Notes under the pieces: model-generated | What the model was told of the DNA's origin: nothing | Seen by the model: only the letters and a program-made list of their open reading frames with translations | Databases searched by the model: none | Shown here: positions 1 to 6,075 of the stretch, piece after piece | Layout of the letters: each line of letters opens with the position of its first letter | Numbering within the stretch: position 1 is the stretch's first letter | Assembly (NCBI GenBank): GCA_008016945.1 | Contig: SSGN01000078.1 | Span: 1 to 13,801 of the forward strand | Source: Flavobacteriales bacterium | GTDB taxonomy: Bacteria; Bacteroidota; Bacteroidia; Flavobacteriales; PHOS-HE28 | Length of the DNA stretch: 13,801 bases | Direction of reading: 5' to 3' | Position numbers and translations under genes: made by a program

Positions 1-117
1 CTTGGCGTTGATGCGGTCCACCTCTGCCAGCGAGTCCGCTGGGTGGGTGTTGGCCAATGTACGCTCGCGTTCACTGAGCGCGAAAAGGCTTTCGCGGGGG
101 TATCGGTGCACGATGGC
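1..117 (-). other. Open continuation of the upstream membrane glycosyltransferase frame past its stop
   Basis: This stretch is read in exactly the same minus-strand frame as the gene ending at 118. After the TAA it begins AIVHRYPRESLFAL, runs 39 codons without another stop, and leaves the window at base 1 (last codon aag, Lys). About 30 of the 39 codons end in G or C, which matches the coding genes here, and the composition is that of an ordinary soluble protein segment rather than a shadow frame. The simplest reading is that it is the rest of the same protein, separated by a nonsense mutation or a base-calling error. Thirty-nine open codons are not statistically decisive in GC-rich DNA, so an independent downstream gene or chance remains possible. 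Confidence 0.55.
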
Positions 118-1038
118 TTAGTCCGGCGGGGGGGGGACAAGGCGCCCTTCATCGTCCACCTCGGCCCCCCCCTTCCACCCCCCGTACCAACGGATCTCCG
201 CTCCGGGATCCCACCAGATATAGAAGCCGCCGTAACACTGAAGGAACGACATGGCATGCCCATCGATCCCATTGGTCAGGTAATTGGGCATCAATCCTTG
301 GTTGGTGAGGGGGCTGAAGGTGTGGTTGACCCGCCAGTTCCGGAAGGTCCACCAGCCATCGGCCACCAGGAAGGGGGCCAGGAAGATCAAGGTCGCGGTC
401 AGTGGACGGGTCCAGACCTTGGAGCGGAGGAGCAGGAACACCGCCGCCGGGATCAGTGCCGCGAATACCGGTCTCAGGAAAACCAGCCAGGTGAGCAAGG
501 CTCCCGCCAGAACGAGCAGGCCTTGGCTCCTGCGGTCCACGGCTTTTTGCAGAGCATGGGCCCCAAGGATGATGGCCGAGGTGGAGAAGCTGTCCGAGGA
601 GAGGTAGGCATCGTACCAACTGGAATAGGCGCTGAGCAGATACAGCACATACACCACCATCCCCGTGCGCTCCGAGCCGGAGATCCGCAAAGCCAACAGC
701 CCCAGCACGTACACGCTCAAGGCGGAGAGGACCCATTGGACGAATACCATGGCATCACGACTGTCGGGCAAGTCCAGGAACTGGCGCAGCACCCAGTACG
801 GCGCCCCCACCCCAGGCATGCGATAGTCGGGAGCATAACCACGCCCTGCCAAAAGGTTCTCGATAGGGTCCAGGTAATCGTCGGTGTCGCCGGCAAGGAT
901 GTTGAACCGGCCGGGGGCCTCAGCGAGCTTGAATTCACTGATGGCGATCGCGATGTACGCTCCCTTCACCACCAAGGCGATGGCGATGAGCAGATAGCGA
1001 TAATGATGGAGAATGGATCGTCCGGTGGGTGCGGACAT
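118..1038 (-). CDS. ArnT/PMT-like polytopic membrane glycosyltransferase, apparently cut short by an in-frame TAA
   Basis: The 306-residue product has about five hydrophobic segments (near 14-34, 95-117, 126-146, 174-203 and 213-230). The first is followed by an acidic loop, GDTDDYLDPIENLLAGRGY (50-68), as expected for the first extracytoplasmic loop of GT-C enzymes of the GT39/GT83 type, which take sugar from a polyprenyl phosphate. RNWRVNHTFSPLTNQG (233-248) also resembles a region seen in that family. ArnT-like proteins are normally longer (about 450-550 residues) with more C-terminal helices, so the C-terminus looks missing. The frame ends in a proline run encoded by nine C's, then GAC TAA, and stays open beyond the stop. 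Every other complete gene here ends in TGA or TAG. It is divergent from the amino-sugar cassette at 1152, which suggests but does not prove a shared pathway. The exact sugar and acceptor cannot be read from the sequence. Confidence 0.65.
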   Translation of the reverse strand: MSAPTGRSILHHYRYLLIAIALVVKGAYIAIAISEFKLAEAPGRFNILAGDTDDYLDPIENLLAGRGYAPDYRMPGVGAPYWVLRQFLDLPDSRDAMVFVQWVLSALSVYVLGLLALRISGSERTGMVVYVLYLLSAYSSWYDAYLSSDSFSTSAIILGAHALQKAVDRRSQGLLVLAGALLTWLVFLRPVFAALIPAAVFLLLRSKVWTRPLTATLIFLAPFLVADGWWTFRNWRVNHTFSPLTNQGLMPNYLTNGIDGHAMSFLQCYGGFYIWWDPGAEIRWYGGWKGGAEVDDEGRLVPPPPD

Positions 1039-1061
1039 GGAAGGGGGAGTGCTGCGCGGCG

Positions 1062-1069
1062 CAAGAATA
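1062..1069 (-). promoter_or_regulatory. Possible -7 box for the membrane glycosyltransferase gene
   Basis: On the minus strand this reads TATTCTTG, one mismatch from the Bacteroidota -7 consensus TAnnTTTG, and lies 23 bases before the ATG at 1038. A TTG about 25 bases further upstream is spaced too widely to be a convincing -33 element. It sits in the 113-base divergent gap between this gene and the aminotransferase gene. I see no comparable box for the plus-strand gene at 1152. Confidence 0.2.
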
Positions 1070-1151
1070 CTTGAAAAAACCGCTGGACGAATGACAAGTG
1101 CGCCGATGATGTCGACGATCGCCGTTCATTTACTGACCATTTCGAAGAACG

Positions 1152-2276
1152 ATGGAGGAAGAGCCGCTCTTTATAGCCGACCCTCGAGCTGCATACCGCG
1201 CGTTACGCGGCGAGATCGATGCCGCCATCGACCAGGTCCTTGAAGGCTCCGCGTACATCCTGGGAGTCACGGTGGAGCGGTTCGAGGAGGCGTTCGCCGC
1301 GTACGTGGGGGTAAGGCATGGTGTGGGGGTGAACAACGGCACCGATGCCATCCACCTCGCTCTTCGCGGGCTGGGTATCGGCGGGGGCGATGAGGTCATC
1401 ACCGTATCGCACACGGCGGTGGCCACGGTGGCGGCCATCCGCATGAGCGGCGCCACGCCGGTGTTGGCCGACGTGGACCCTGGCACCTACACCCTGGCGC
1501 CGGAGGCCGCCCAAGCGTTGATCGGGCCGCGCACCAAAGCCATCGTGGCGGTGCATCTCTATGGGCATCCTGCGGACCTGACCGCGCTCCGGGCCTTGTG
1601 CGACACCCATGGTCTGAAATTGATCGAGGATTGTGCCCAGGCGCACGGAGCGCTGTACCAAGGGCGCATGGTGGGCTCCATGGGCGATGCTTCCACCTTC
1701 AGCTTCTACCCGACGAAGAACCTGGGTGCCATTGGCGATGCCGGCATGGTATTGTGCAACGATGAAGCCGTGGCCAAGCGGATCAAGGCCCTTCGTCAAT
1801 ACGGATGGGAAGCACCGCAACACAGCCTGGTCGAAGGCTGGAACAGCAGGCTCGACCCCATCCAAGCGGCGATCCTTCAGGTCAAGCTACGGCACCTACC
1901 CGCGTTCACGGAGCGGCGCAGAGCACTAGCGGCTGCGTACAATGCGGCACTGGGACACCTCCCCATCCAACTGCCCACCGAGCGGTCCTGTCACCGGCAC
2001 GTGTACCACCTCTTTGTGGTGCGGTTGGCGGATCGGGCCACGCGGGATGCGCTCCTTCAGCACCTGGCCGGGGCCGGCGTGATGGCCGGGATCCATTATG
2101 CGTTGCCCGTGCATCGTCAAAAGGCGTACATCGGCTGGATACGCACGGGCGATCTGTCCCATACCGAGGCGATCGCGGACACCATACTTTCGCTACCACT
2201 TTACCCGGAACTGTCGGATGCCGACCAGGCACGGGTCGTCGAAGCGATCACCAACTTCTTCAGCCGCCGTCCATGA
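1152..2276 (+). CDS. DegT/DnrJ/EryC1-family PLP sugar aminotransferase (FdtB/QdtB type)
   Basis: The 374-residue protein has the usual length and motif order of the DegT/DnrJ/EryC1/StrS nucleotide-sugar aminotransferases. These include GVNNGTDAIHLAL (59-71) for cofactor-phosphate binding, IEDCAQAHGA (158-167) with the Asp that contacts the pyridine nitrogen, SFYPTKNLGAIGDAG (184-198) with Lys189 as the likely Schiff-base lysine, and NSRLDPIQAAIL near the C-terminal domain boundary. The family moves an amino group, usually from glutamate, onto a keto-sugar nucleotide. Its stop overlaps the start of a 3,4-ketoisomerase gene as ATGA. This pairing is known from FdtA/FdtB, QdtA/QdtB and Tyl1a/TylB, which make dTDP-3-amino-3,6-dideoxyhexoses, so a 3-keto substrate is inferred. 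The choice between galacto and gluco products cannot be made from sequence alone. Confidence 0.9.
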   Translation: MEEEPLFIADPRAAYRALRGEIDAAIDQVLEGSAYILGVTVERFEEAFAAYVGVRHGVGVNNGTDAIHLALRGLGIGGGDEVITVSHTAVATVAAIRMSGATPVLADVDPGTYTLAPEAAQALIGPRTKAIVAVHLYGHPADLTALRALCDTHGLKLIEDCAQAHGALYQGRMVGSMGDASTFSFYPTKNLGAIGDAGMVLCNDEAVAKRIKALRQYGWEAPQHSLVEGWNSRLDPIQAAILQVKLRHLPAFTERRRALAAAYNAALGHLPIQLPTERSCHRHVYHLFVVRLADRATRDALLQHLAGAGVMAGIHYALPVHRQKAYIGWIRTGDLSHTEAIADTILSLPLYPELSDADQARVVEAITNFFSRRP

Positions 2277-2692
2277 AGGACACCACCATCGGTTCTTTGG
2301 TCCAGCTTCGCTTCTGGCAGCACATTCAGAACGGTACGCTCACGGTGATGCCCGACCTGGGCGGGGAAAGCCTGGGCCATCCCATTCACCGCGTCTTCAC
2401 CGTGACCGGAGTACCTCCCGGTGGGGTCCGTGGCGATCATGCGCATAAATACTGTACGCAGGTATTGGTGTGTTTGCATGGGCGTGTTTCGGCCGTGTTG
2501 GACGATGGTCGTTCGCACTGCCGTATCGTGTTGGATAGCCCCGAGCAAGGGTTGTCCATCCCTCCAGGCATTTGGAACCATATCACCTTCGAGAGCGCCG
2601 ATACCGTGCTCATGGTGTTGTGCGATCTGCCCTACGATCCGGACGATTACATGCGGGACCGGGCCGAATACCTCAAGTACAAGGGGGTATGA
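2273..2692 (+). CDS. dTDP-4-keto-6-deoxyglucose 3,4-ketoisomerase (FdtA/QdtA, WxcM-like cupin)
   Basis: The frame is open upstream, but the real start is the ATG at 2273, which overlaps the preceding stop (ATGA) and gives 139 residues, the normal size of this small cupin family. Hallmarks are RGDHAHK (53-59), holding the paired histidines of the isomerase active site, IPPGIWNHITF (96-106), and the C-terminal pattern YDPDDYMRDRAEYLKY. The family converts dTDP-4-keto-6-deoxyglucose into the 3-keto isomer, the substrate for a 3-aminotransferase, and the gene just upstream encodes a suitable one. FdtA, QdtA and Tyl1a differ in C4 stereochemistry; I cannot assign the product. RmlA and RmlB, needed to make the substrate, are not in this window. 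Confidence 0.88.
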   Translation: MKDTTIGSLVQLRFWQHIQNGTLTVMPDLGGESLGHPIHRVFTVTGVPPGGVRGDHAHKYCTQVLVCLHGRVSAVLDDGRSHCRIVLDSPEQGLSIPPGIWNHITFESADTVLMVLCDLPYDPDDYMRDRAEYLKYKGV

Positions 2693-3423
2693 GCATGGTT
2701 CCGGCAGAGTATGATCGCATGGCCGCCCTGGAGGAGACCATGTGGTGGTACCACGGACTGCACACCAACATCATCCATGCGTTACAGGTACATGCGCCAG
2801 GCATGCAGGCGGTACTGGATGCGGGATGCGGCACAGGAGGCACCCTGAAGGCCATTGCGCGTGCTTTCCCGCATGCGGCCTTGCACGGGCTGGATATCTC
2901 CGAGCAGGCATGTGCCTACACCCGGTCCAAGGTCGGGGCCTCCGTGGCGGTGGGTTCGGTGGATGCGTTACCGTATGCCGATGCCACCTTCGATGCCCTG
3001 GTGAGCTGCGATGTACTGGGGTATCGGATCGATCTGGACGGTGCCCTTTCCGGCTTTCATCGTGTGTTACGGCCCGGAGGGATCTGCGTGCTCAACCTGG
3101 CGGCTTACCCGTGGATGCTTTCCTACCACGACCGGGCCGTGGGCCAGGTGCGGCGGTTCACCCGTGCGGAGGCCGTGGCCCTGTTGCGCCGACATGGTTT
3201 CCGCCCCATCTTCGCATCGTATTGGAACACGGTGCTGTTCCCGCTCATGGTCATCCGCCGCAAGCTCCTTCCCGCTCCCGAAGCCAGCGATGTGGCCCCG
3301 TTCCACCCCGTGACCAACGGTGTTTTCAAGGCTTGTGTCGGGGTCGAATCACGGCTGTTGAAGACGGGCATCCCACTGCCTTTCGGAGGTTCCGTCCTCC
3401 TCCTTGCCGAACGCCTCCACTGA
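2689..3423 (+). CDS. Class I SAM-dependent methyltransferase of the amino-sugar cassette
   Basis: The ATG at 2689 overlaps the ketoisomerase stop (ATGA), giving 244 residues; a second ATG at 2695 is also possible. The SAM-binding fold is clear: VLDAGCGTG (42-50) is motif I, D69 in GLDIS is the expected ribose-contacting acidic residue, and GSVDALPYADATFDALVSCDVL (89-110) followed by HRVLRPGG (124-131) are the later type-11 motifs. An N-terminal aromatic patch, EETMWWYHGLH (15-25), and the HDRAVGQVRRFTRAE segment (147-161) fit a subgroup often seen beside polyprenyl-phosphate glycosyltransferases. The substrate is unknown. The context allows N-methylation of the 3-amino sugar, as TylM1 and DesVI do in macrolide sugar synthesis. 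O-methylation of a sugar, or action on the lipid carrier, is equally possible. Confidence 0.85.
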   Translation: MSMVPAEYDRMAALEETMWWYHGLHTNIIHALQVHAPGMQAVLDAGCGTGGTLKAIARAFPHAALHGLDISEQACAYTRSKVGASVAVGSVDALPYADATFDALVSCDVLGYRIDLDGALSGFHRVLRPGGICVLNLAAYPWMLSYHDRAVGQVRRFTRAEAVALLRRHGFRPIFASYWNTVLFPLMVIRRKLLPAPEASDVAPFHPVTNGVFKACVGVESRLLKTGIPLPFGGSVLLLAERLH

Positions 3424-4358
3424 TGGTCGCACTCTCCATCGTCGTCCCGGTCTACAATGGCGCACGCACCATCGAGCGCTTAGTACGCGATCTGGCCGCA
3501 CTGCGGTTCGAGGGTGGCGCGGAGGTGATCCTGGTGAACGACGGGAGTGCCGACGACAGCTGGGCCGTGCTTCAGCGGATCGTGGCCCAGGCACCCATGC
3601 CCGTGGTGGCCATCGACCTGGCCCGCAACTTCGGCGAGCATAATGCGGTAATGGCGGGGTATGCCGCCGCACGGGGGGACTTCATCATCAACATCGACGA
3701 TGATTTCCAGAACCCCCCTTCGGAGGTGGTCAAGCTGTACGAGCATGCCCGGGCGCATCCACAGTTCGACGTGGTCTATACGCGGTACGAGGAGAAGCAT
3801 CATTCCTACTTCCGCAACCTGGGCAGCCGCTTCAACGACCTGGTCGCCCGCTTCATGATCGACAAGCCGAAGGGGCTCTACCTGTCGAGCTTCCGCTGCA
3901 TCAACCGCTTCCTCTGCGACCGCATCCTGTGTTACACGGGCCCGTATCCGTACATCGATGGGCTCATCCTGGAGACCACACGCCGGATCGACCGGCTCAC
4001 GGTGGTGCATTCGCCACGGGCCGAAGGGACGAGCAATTACACCCTTCGCAAGCTGGTGCGCCATTGGCTCATGATGTTCGTGAACTTCTCGGTGATGCCG
4101 CTGCGGATCAGCAGTTTCATCGGTGCGCTATTCAGCGTGGTGGGCTTCCTCCTGGCCATGTTCGTGGTGTACGAGAGCGTGTTCCAGGATACGCCTCAGG
4201 GCTGGGCCTCCATCGCCTCGGCCGTACTGGTCTTCGCTGGGATCCAGCTGCTCACACTGGGCCTGCTGGGCGAATACCTCGGTCGGTTGTACCTGATGCA
4301 TCGGGGCAAGCCGCAGTACGCGGTGCGCACGAAGCTGGAAACCTCGCCCACACCATAG
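3423..4358 (+). CDS. ArnC/GtrB-like polyprenyl-phosphate glycosyltransferase (GT2) with two C-terminal helices
   Basis: The ATG at 3423 shares one base with the methyltransferase stop (TGATG), giving 311 residues; the frame is open far upstream, but the GT2 fold begins exactly here (SIVVPVYNGARTIERL, 5-20). Catalytic-domain motifs are LVNDGSADDS (37-46), LARNFGEHNAVMAGY (66-80), the metal-binding stretch NIDDDFQNPP (90-99) and RAEGTSNYTLRKL (199-211). Two membrane helices follow at about 226-251 and 263-285, then LLGEYLGRLYLMHRGKPQY. The architecture and several blocks match ArnC, which moves a 4-amino-4-deoxyarabinose derivative from UDP to undecaprenyl phosphate, and the broader GtrB/DPM1 group. 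The likely role is to move the cassette's sugar onto undecaprenyl phosphate at the inner membrane. The sugar identity is inferred from neighbours only; a plain glucose or mannose donor is the alternative. Confidence 0.88.
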   Translation: MVALSIVVPVYNGARTIERLVRDLAALRFEGGAEVILVNDGSADDSWAVLQRIVAQAPMPVVAIDLARNFGEHNAVMAGYAAARGDFIINIDDDFQNPPSEVVKLYEHARAHPQFDVVYTRYEEKHHSYFRNLGSRFNDLVARFMIDKPKGLYLSSFRCINRFLCDRILCYTGPYPYIDGLILETTRRIDRLTVVHSPRAEGTSNYTLRKLVRHWLMMFVNFSVMPLRISSFIGALFSVVGFLLAMFVVYESVFQDTPQGWASIASAVLVFAGIQLLTLGLLGEYLGRLYLMHRGKPQYAVRTKLETSPTP

Positions 4359-4367
4359 GCCCGAGCC

Positions 4368-4952
4368 ATGGCCGCGATCGTCCTATGCACCGGTAACGAA
4401 GGCAAGGTGGCCGAGCTCAGGGCACTGCTGACCGGTGGGGTCGAATTGCTTTCGTTGGCGCAGGTGGGATTACCCGCCGACCTTCCCGAGACCGGCGATA
4501 CACTGGAGGCCAATGCGGTGCAGAAGGCTCAGTACGCCCATGAACGGTGCGGCTTGCCATGCATCGCCGACGATACAGGCCTGGAAGTGCATGCACTGGG
4601 CGGAGCCCCCGGGGTGTACTCGGCGCGGTACGCCGGAGCACAGCGCGATCCACAAGCCAACATGGCCCGATTGCTCGCGGCCTTGGAAGGCGAGGCCGAT
4701 CGGCGCGCGCGGTTCCGCACGGTACTGGCCCTGGTCGATGGGACAGGCGTACACACCTTCGAGGGCGTTGTTGAAGGCCGGATCATCGGGGCACCAAGAG
4801 GCACCGGAGGGTTCGGGTACGACCCCATCTTCGTGCCGGACCAAGGCGATCGGACCTTCGCGGAGTTGGACAAGGAGGCCAAGAACGCCATCAGCCACCG
4901 TGGCAGGGCCGTAGCCCTGTTGGTGCGCCATCTGGCCGAACACTACCGTTGA
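4368..4952 (+). CDS. rdgB: RdgB/HAM1 dITP/XTP pyrophosphatase
   Basis: The 194-residue protein has the full family signature: TGNEGKVAEL (8-17) at the N-terminus, TLEANAVQKAQYA (45-57), the catalytic IADDTGLEVHALGGAPGVYSAR stretch with D68 and D69 (66-87), GGFGYDPIFVP (147-157) and ISHRGRA (175-181). The enzyme hydrolyses non-canonical purine nucleoside triphosphates (dITP, ITP, XTP) to monophosphates and pyrophosphate in the cytoplasm, keeping them out of nucleic acids. The gene starts only 9 bases after the glycosyltransferase stop, so it is probably co-transcribed with the sugar cassette although its job is unrelated. Its last 10 bases overlap the 3' end of the convergent ddl gene. Confidence 0.95.
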   Translation: MAAIVLCTGNEGKVAELRALLTGGVELLSLAQVGLPADLPETGDTLEANAVQKAQYAHERCGLPCIADDTGLEVHALGGAPGVYSARYAGAQRDPQANMARLLAALEGEADRRARFRTVLALVDGTGVHTFEGVVEGRIIGAPRGTGGFGYDPIFVPDQGDRTFAELDKEAKNAISHRGRAVALLVRHLAEHYR

Positions 4953-5941
4953 AGCATGCCCTCGACCAACCCGTTGATCGCTGCGGGGACCCCGATGCCT
5001 GCGGCGTTCAGCATCTTGGGGTAGATGCTCGCAGGGCTGAACCCCGGGGTGGTGTTCACCTCGATCGTCACCACATCGTTCTCCGCCTCACCTGGATCGG
5101 CCCAGAGGTGGTCCACCCGCACCATGCCGTCGCACTTCAGTGCCGTATAGATCGCAGCGGACCTGTCCTGTACGATCCGCGTGATCGCATCGGGGATCGG
5201 TGCAGGAACCAGCTCCTGCGTATCCGCCGCGTGGTACTTGGCGTGGTAGTCGAAGAACTCGCTGCTGGTGCGGATCTCGCACACGGGCAGGGCCTGCACC
5301 CGGCCATTCAGCCGGATCACCCCGCAGGTGAGCTCGCGCCCCCGCACGAAGCCTTCGCACATCACGGAACGGTCCTCCGCGAACGCCTTGTCCAGCGCGG
5401 GTCTTAGCTCGTGAGCCGCCTTCACTTTGCTGATGCCCAGGCTGCTGCCACTGCCGTCCGGCTTCACGAAGCAGGGCAGGCCCACTTCGGCCAGGATCCG
5501 GCTCTCGGCATCGGCCGCGGGGTGGTGCAACAGCACCGAGGGAGACACGCGGAACCCCATCTGCCGCAAGAGGCTGGTGGTGCTGAATTTGCTCATGGTG
5601 AGGGCCATCGCCAGGACACCTCCGGTCTGGTACGGAACGCCCAGCATGTCCAGGTATCCCTGCAACTTGCCATCCTCGCCCGGGGTGCCGTGTATGGCGA
5701 TCAGGGCGGCGGCGAAGCGCTCCGGCCCTTGGCCACGATCGGCGGTGAAGCCGCCACGGTCGAACGTTACCGCCGATCCATCGGGCCGCTCACAGGTCCA
5801 CTGCTCACGCCCCACCGTGACGTACAGGGCTTCGAACCGGTCGGTGTCCAACGCCTCCATCATGGTACGGGCGCTTTGCATACTGATAACGGATTCGCCG
5901 GTGTAGCCGCCGCGGAGCACCGCGATAAGTGGACGTGCCAT
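4943..5941 (-). CDS. ddl: D-alanine--D-alanine ligase
   Basis: This ATP-grasp enzyme joins two D-alanines to make the dipeptide end of the peptidoglycan precursor. I chose the ATG at 5941 (332 residues, MARPLIAVLRGGYTGE); an in-frame ATG 21 bases earlier would add seven residues that do not fit the family start. Visible features are Glu16 in the GGYTGESVIS loop, IHGTPGEDGKLQGYLDMLG (83-101), the ATP-binding CFVKPDGSGSSLGISKV region (157-173) with Lys160, the DYHAKY loop (231-236) whose Tyr fits D-Ala-D-Ala rather than D-Ala-D-lactate ligases, and Asp277, Glu294 and Asn296 for metal binding. It is divergent from the PASTA gene across 134 bases and convergent with rdgB, with 10 bases shared. 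Confidence 0.95.
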   Translation of the reverse strand: MARPLIAVLRGGYTGESVISMQSARTMMEALDTDRFEALYVTVGREQWTCERPDGSAVTFDRGGFTADRGQGPERFAAALIAIHGTPGEDGKLQGYLDMLGVPYQTGGVLAMALTMSKFSTTSLLRQMGFRVSPSVLLHHPAADAESRILAEVGLPCFVKPDGSGSSLGISKVKAAHELRPALDKAFAEDRSVMCEGFVRGRELTCGVIRLNGRVQALPVCEIRTSSEFFDYHAKYHAADTQELVPAPIPDAITRIVQDRSAAIYTALKCDGMVRVDHLWADPGEAENDVVTIEVNTTPGFSPASIYPKMLNAAGIGVPAAINGLVEGMLQR

Positions 5942-5959
5942 GGGGTGTCGTGTGCATCG

Positions 5960-5967
5960 CAAAGCTG
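5960..5967 (-). promoter_or_regulatory. Possible -7 box for ddl
   Basis: The minus strand reads CAGCTTTG, one mismatch from TAnnTTTG, and a TTG lies 17 bases further upstream (5985-5987), close to the spacing expected between Bacteroidota -33 and -7 elements. It would place transcription start roughly a dozen bases before the ddl ATG. The first T of the consensus is missing, so this is weak. Confidence 0.25.
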
Positions 5968-6038
5968 GCGTGGAAGAGCGGGTGCAACGGTCGGCGGACC
6001 AACGAACTGTGAACGGTAGCCTGTGGAACGGCTCCGGC

Positions 6039-6046
6039 TATCTTTG
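6039..6046 (+). promoter_or_regulatory. Bacteroidota-type -7 promoter box for the PASTA-T9SS-rluD operon
   Basis: TATCTTTG is an exact match to the Bacteroidota housekeeping -7 consensus TAnnTTTG. It ends 29 bases before the ATG of the PASTA gene at 6076, implying a short 5' leader of about 20 bases. No clean TTTG -33 element is visible at the right distance. The box lies inside a small inverted repeat, CCGGC at 6034-6038 and GCCGG at 6049-6053, which could be an operator or chance in GC-rich DNA. Confidence 0.5.
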
Positions 6047-6075
6047 GCGCCGGCCGGACAGAACCCGGTCGTCGC

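Noticed and set aside
125..184. Runs of G (128-136) and C (165-172, 178-183) as a possible G-quadruplex or regulatory element
   Set aside because: Runs of three or more on the same strand are too few for a clear four-tract quadruplex, and the runs encode Pro and Gly codons in the membrane gene. They matter mainly as places prone to sequencing error.
43..1074. Plus-strand 343-codon open frame across the membrane glycosyltransferase gene
   Set aside because: Its product is a Gln/Gly/His/Arg-rich string with no hydrophobic core or motif. The minus strand gives a coherent polytopic membrane protein, so this is a GC-rich antisense shadow.
1039..1151. Riboswitch or small RNA in the divergent gap before the aminotransferase
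   Set aside because: Only 113 bases, with no strong stem-loop or conserved riboswitch core visible; nothing beyond a weak promoter-like box.
1805..2272. Long in-frame upstream extension of the ketoisomerase gene
   Set aside because: The extension lies entirely over the aminotransferase coding region and adds low-complexity sequence. The ATG at 2273 gives the exact family length and an ATGA junction.
2742..3422. Long in-frame upstream extension of the ArnC-like glycosyltransferase
   Set aside because: It lies over the methyltransferase gene and is Cys/Arg/Pro-rich noise; the GT2 fold begins at the ATG at 3423.
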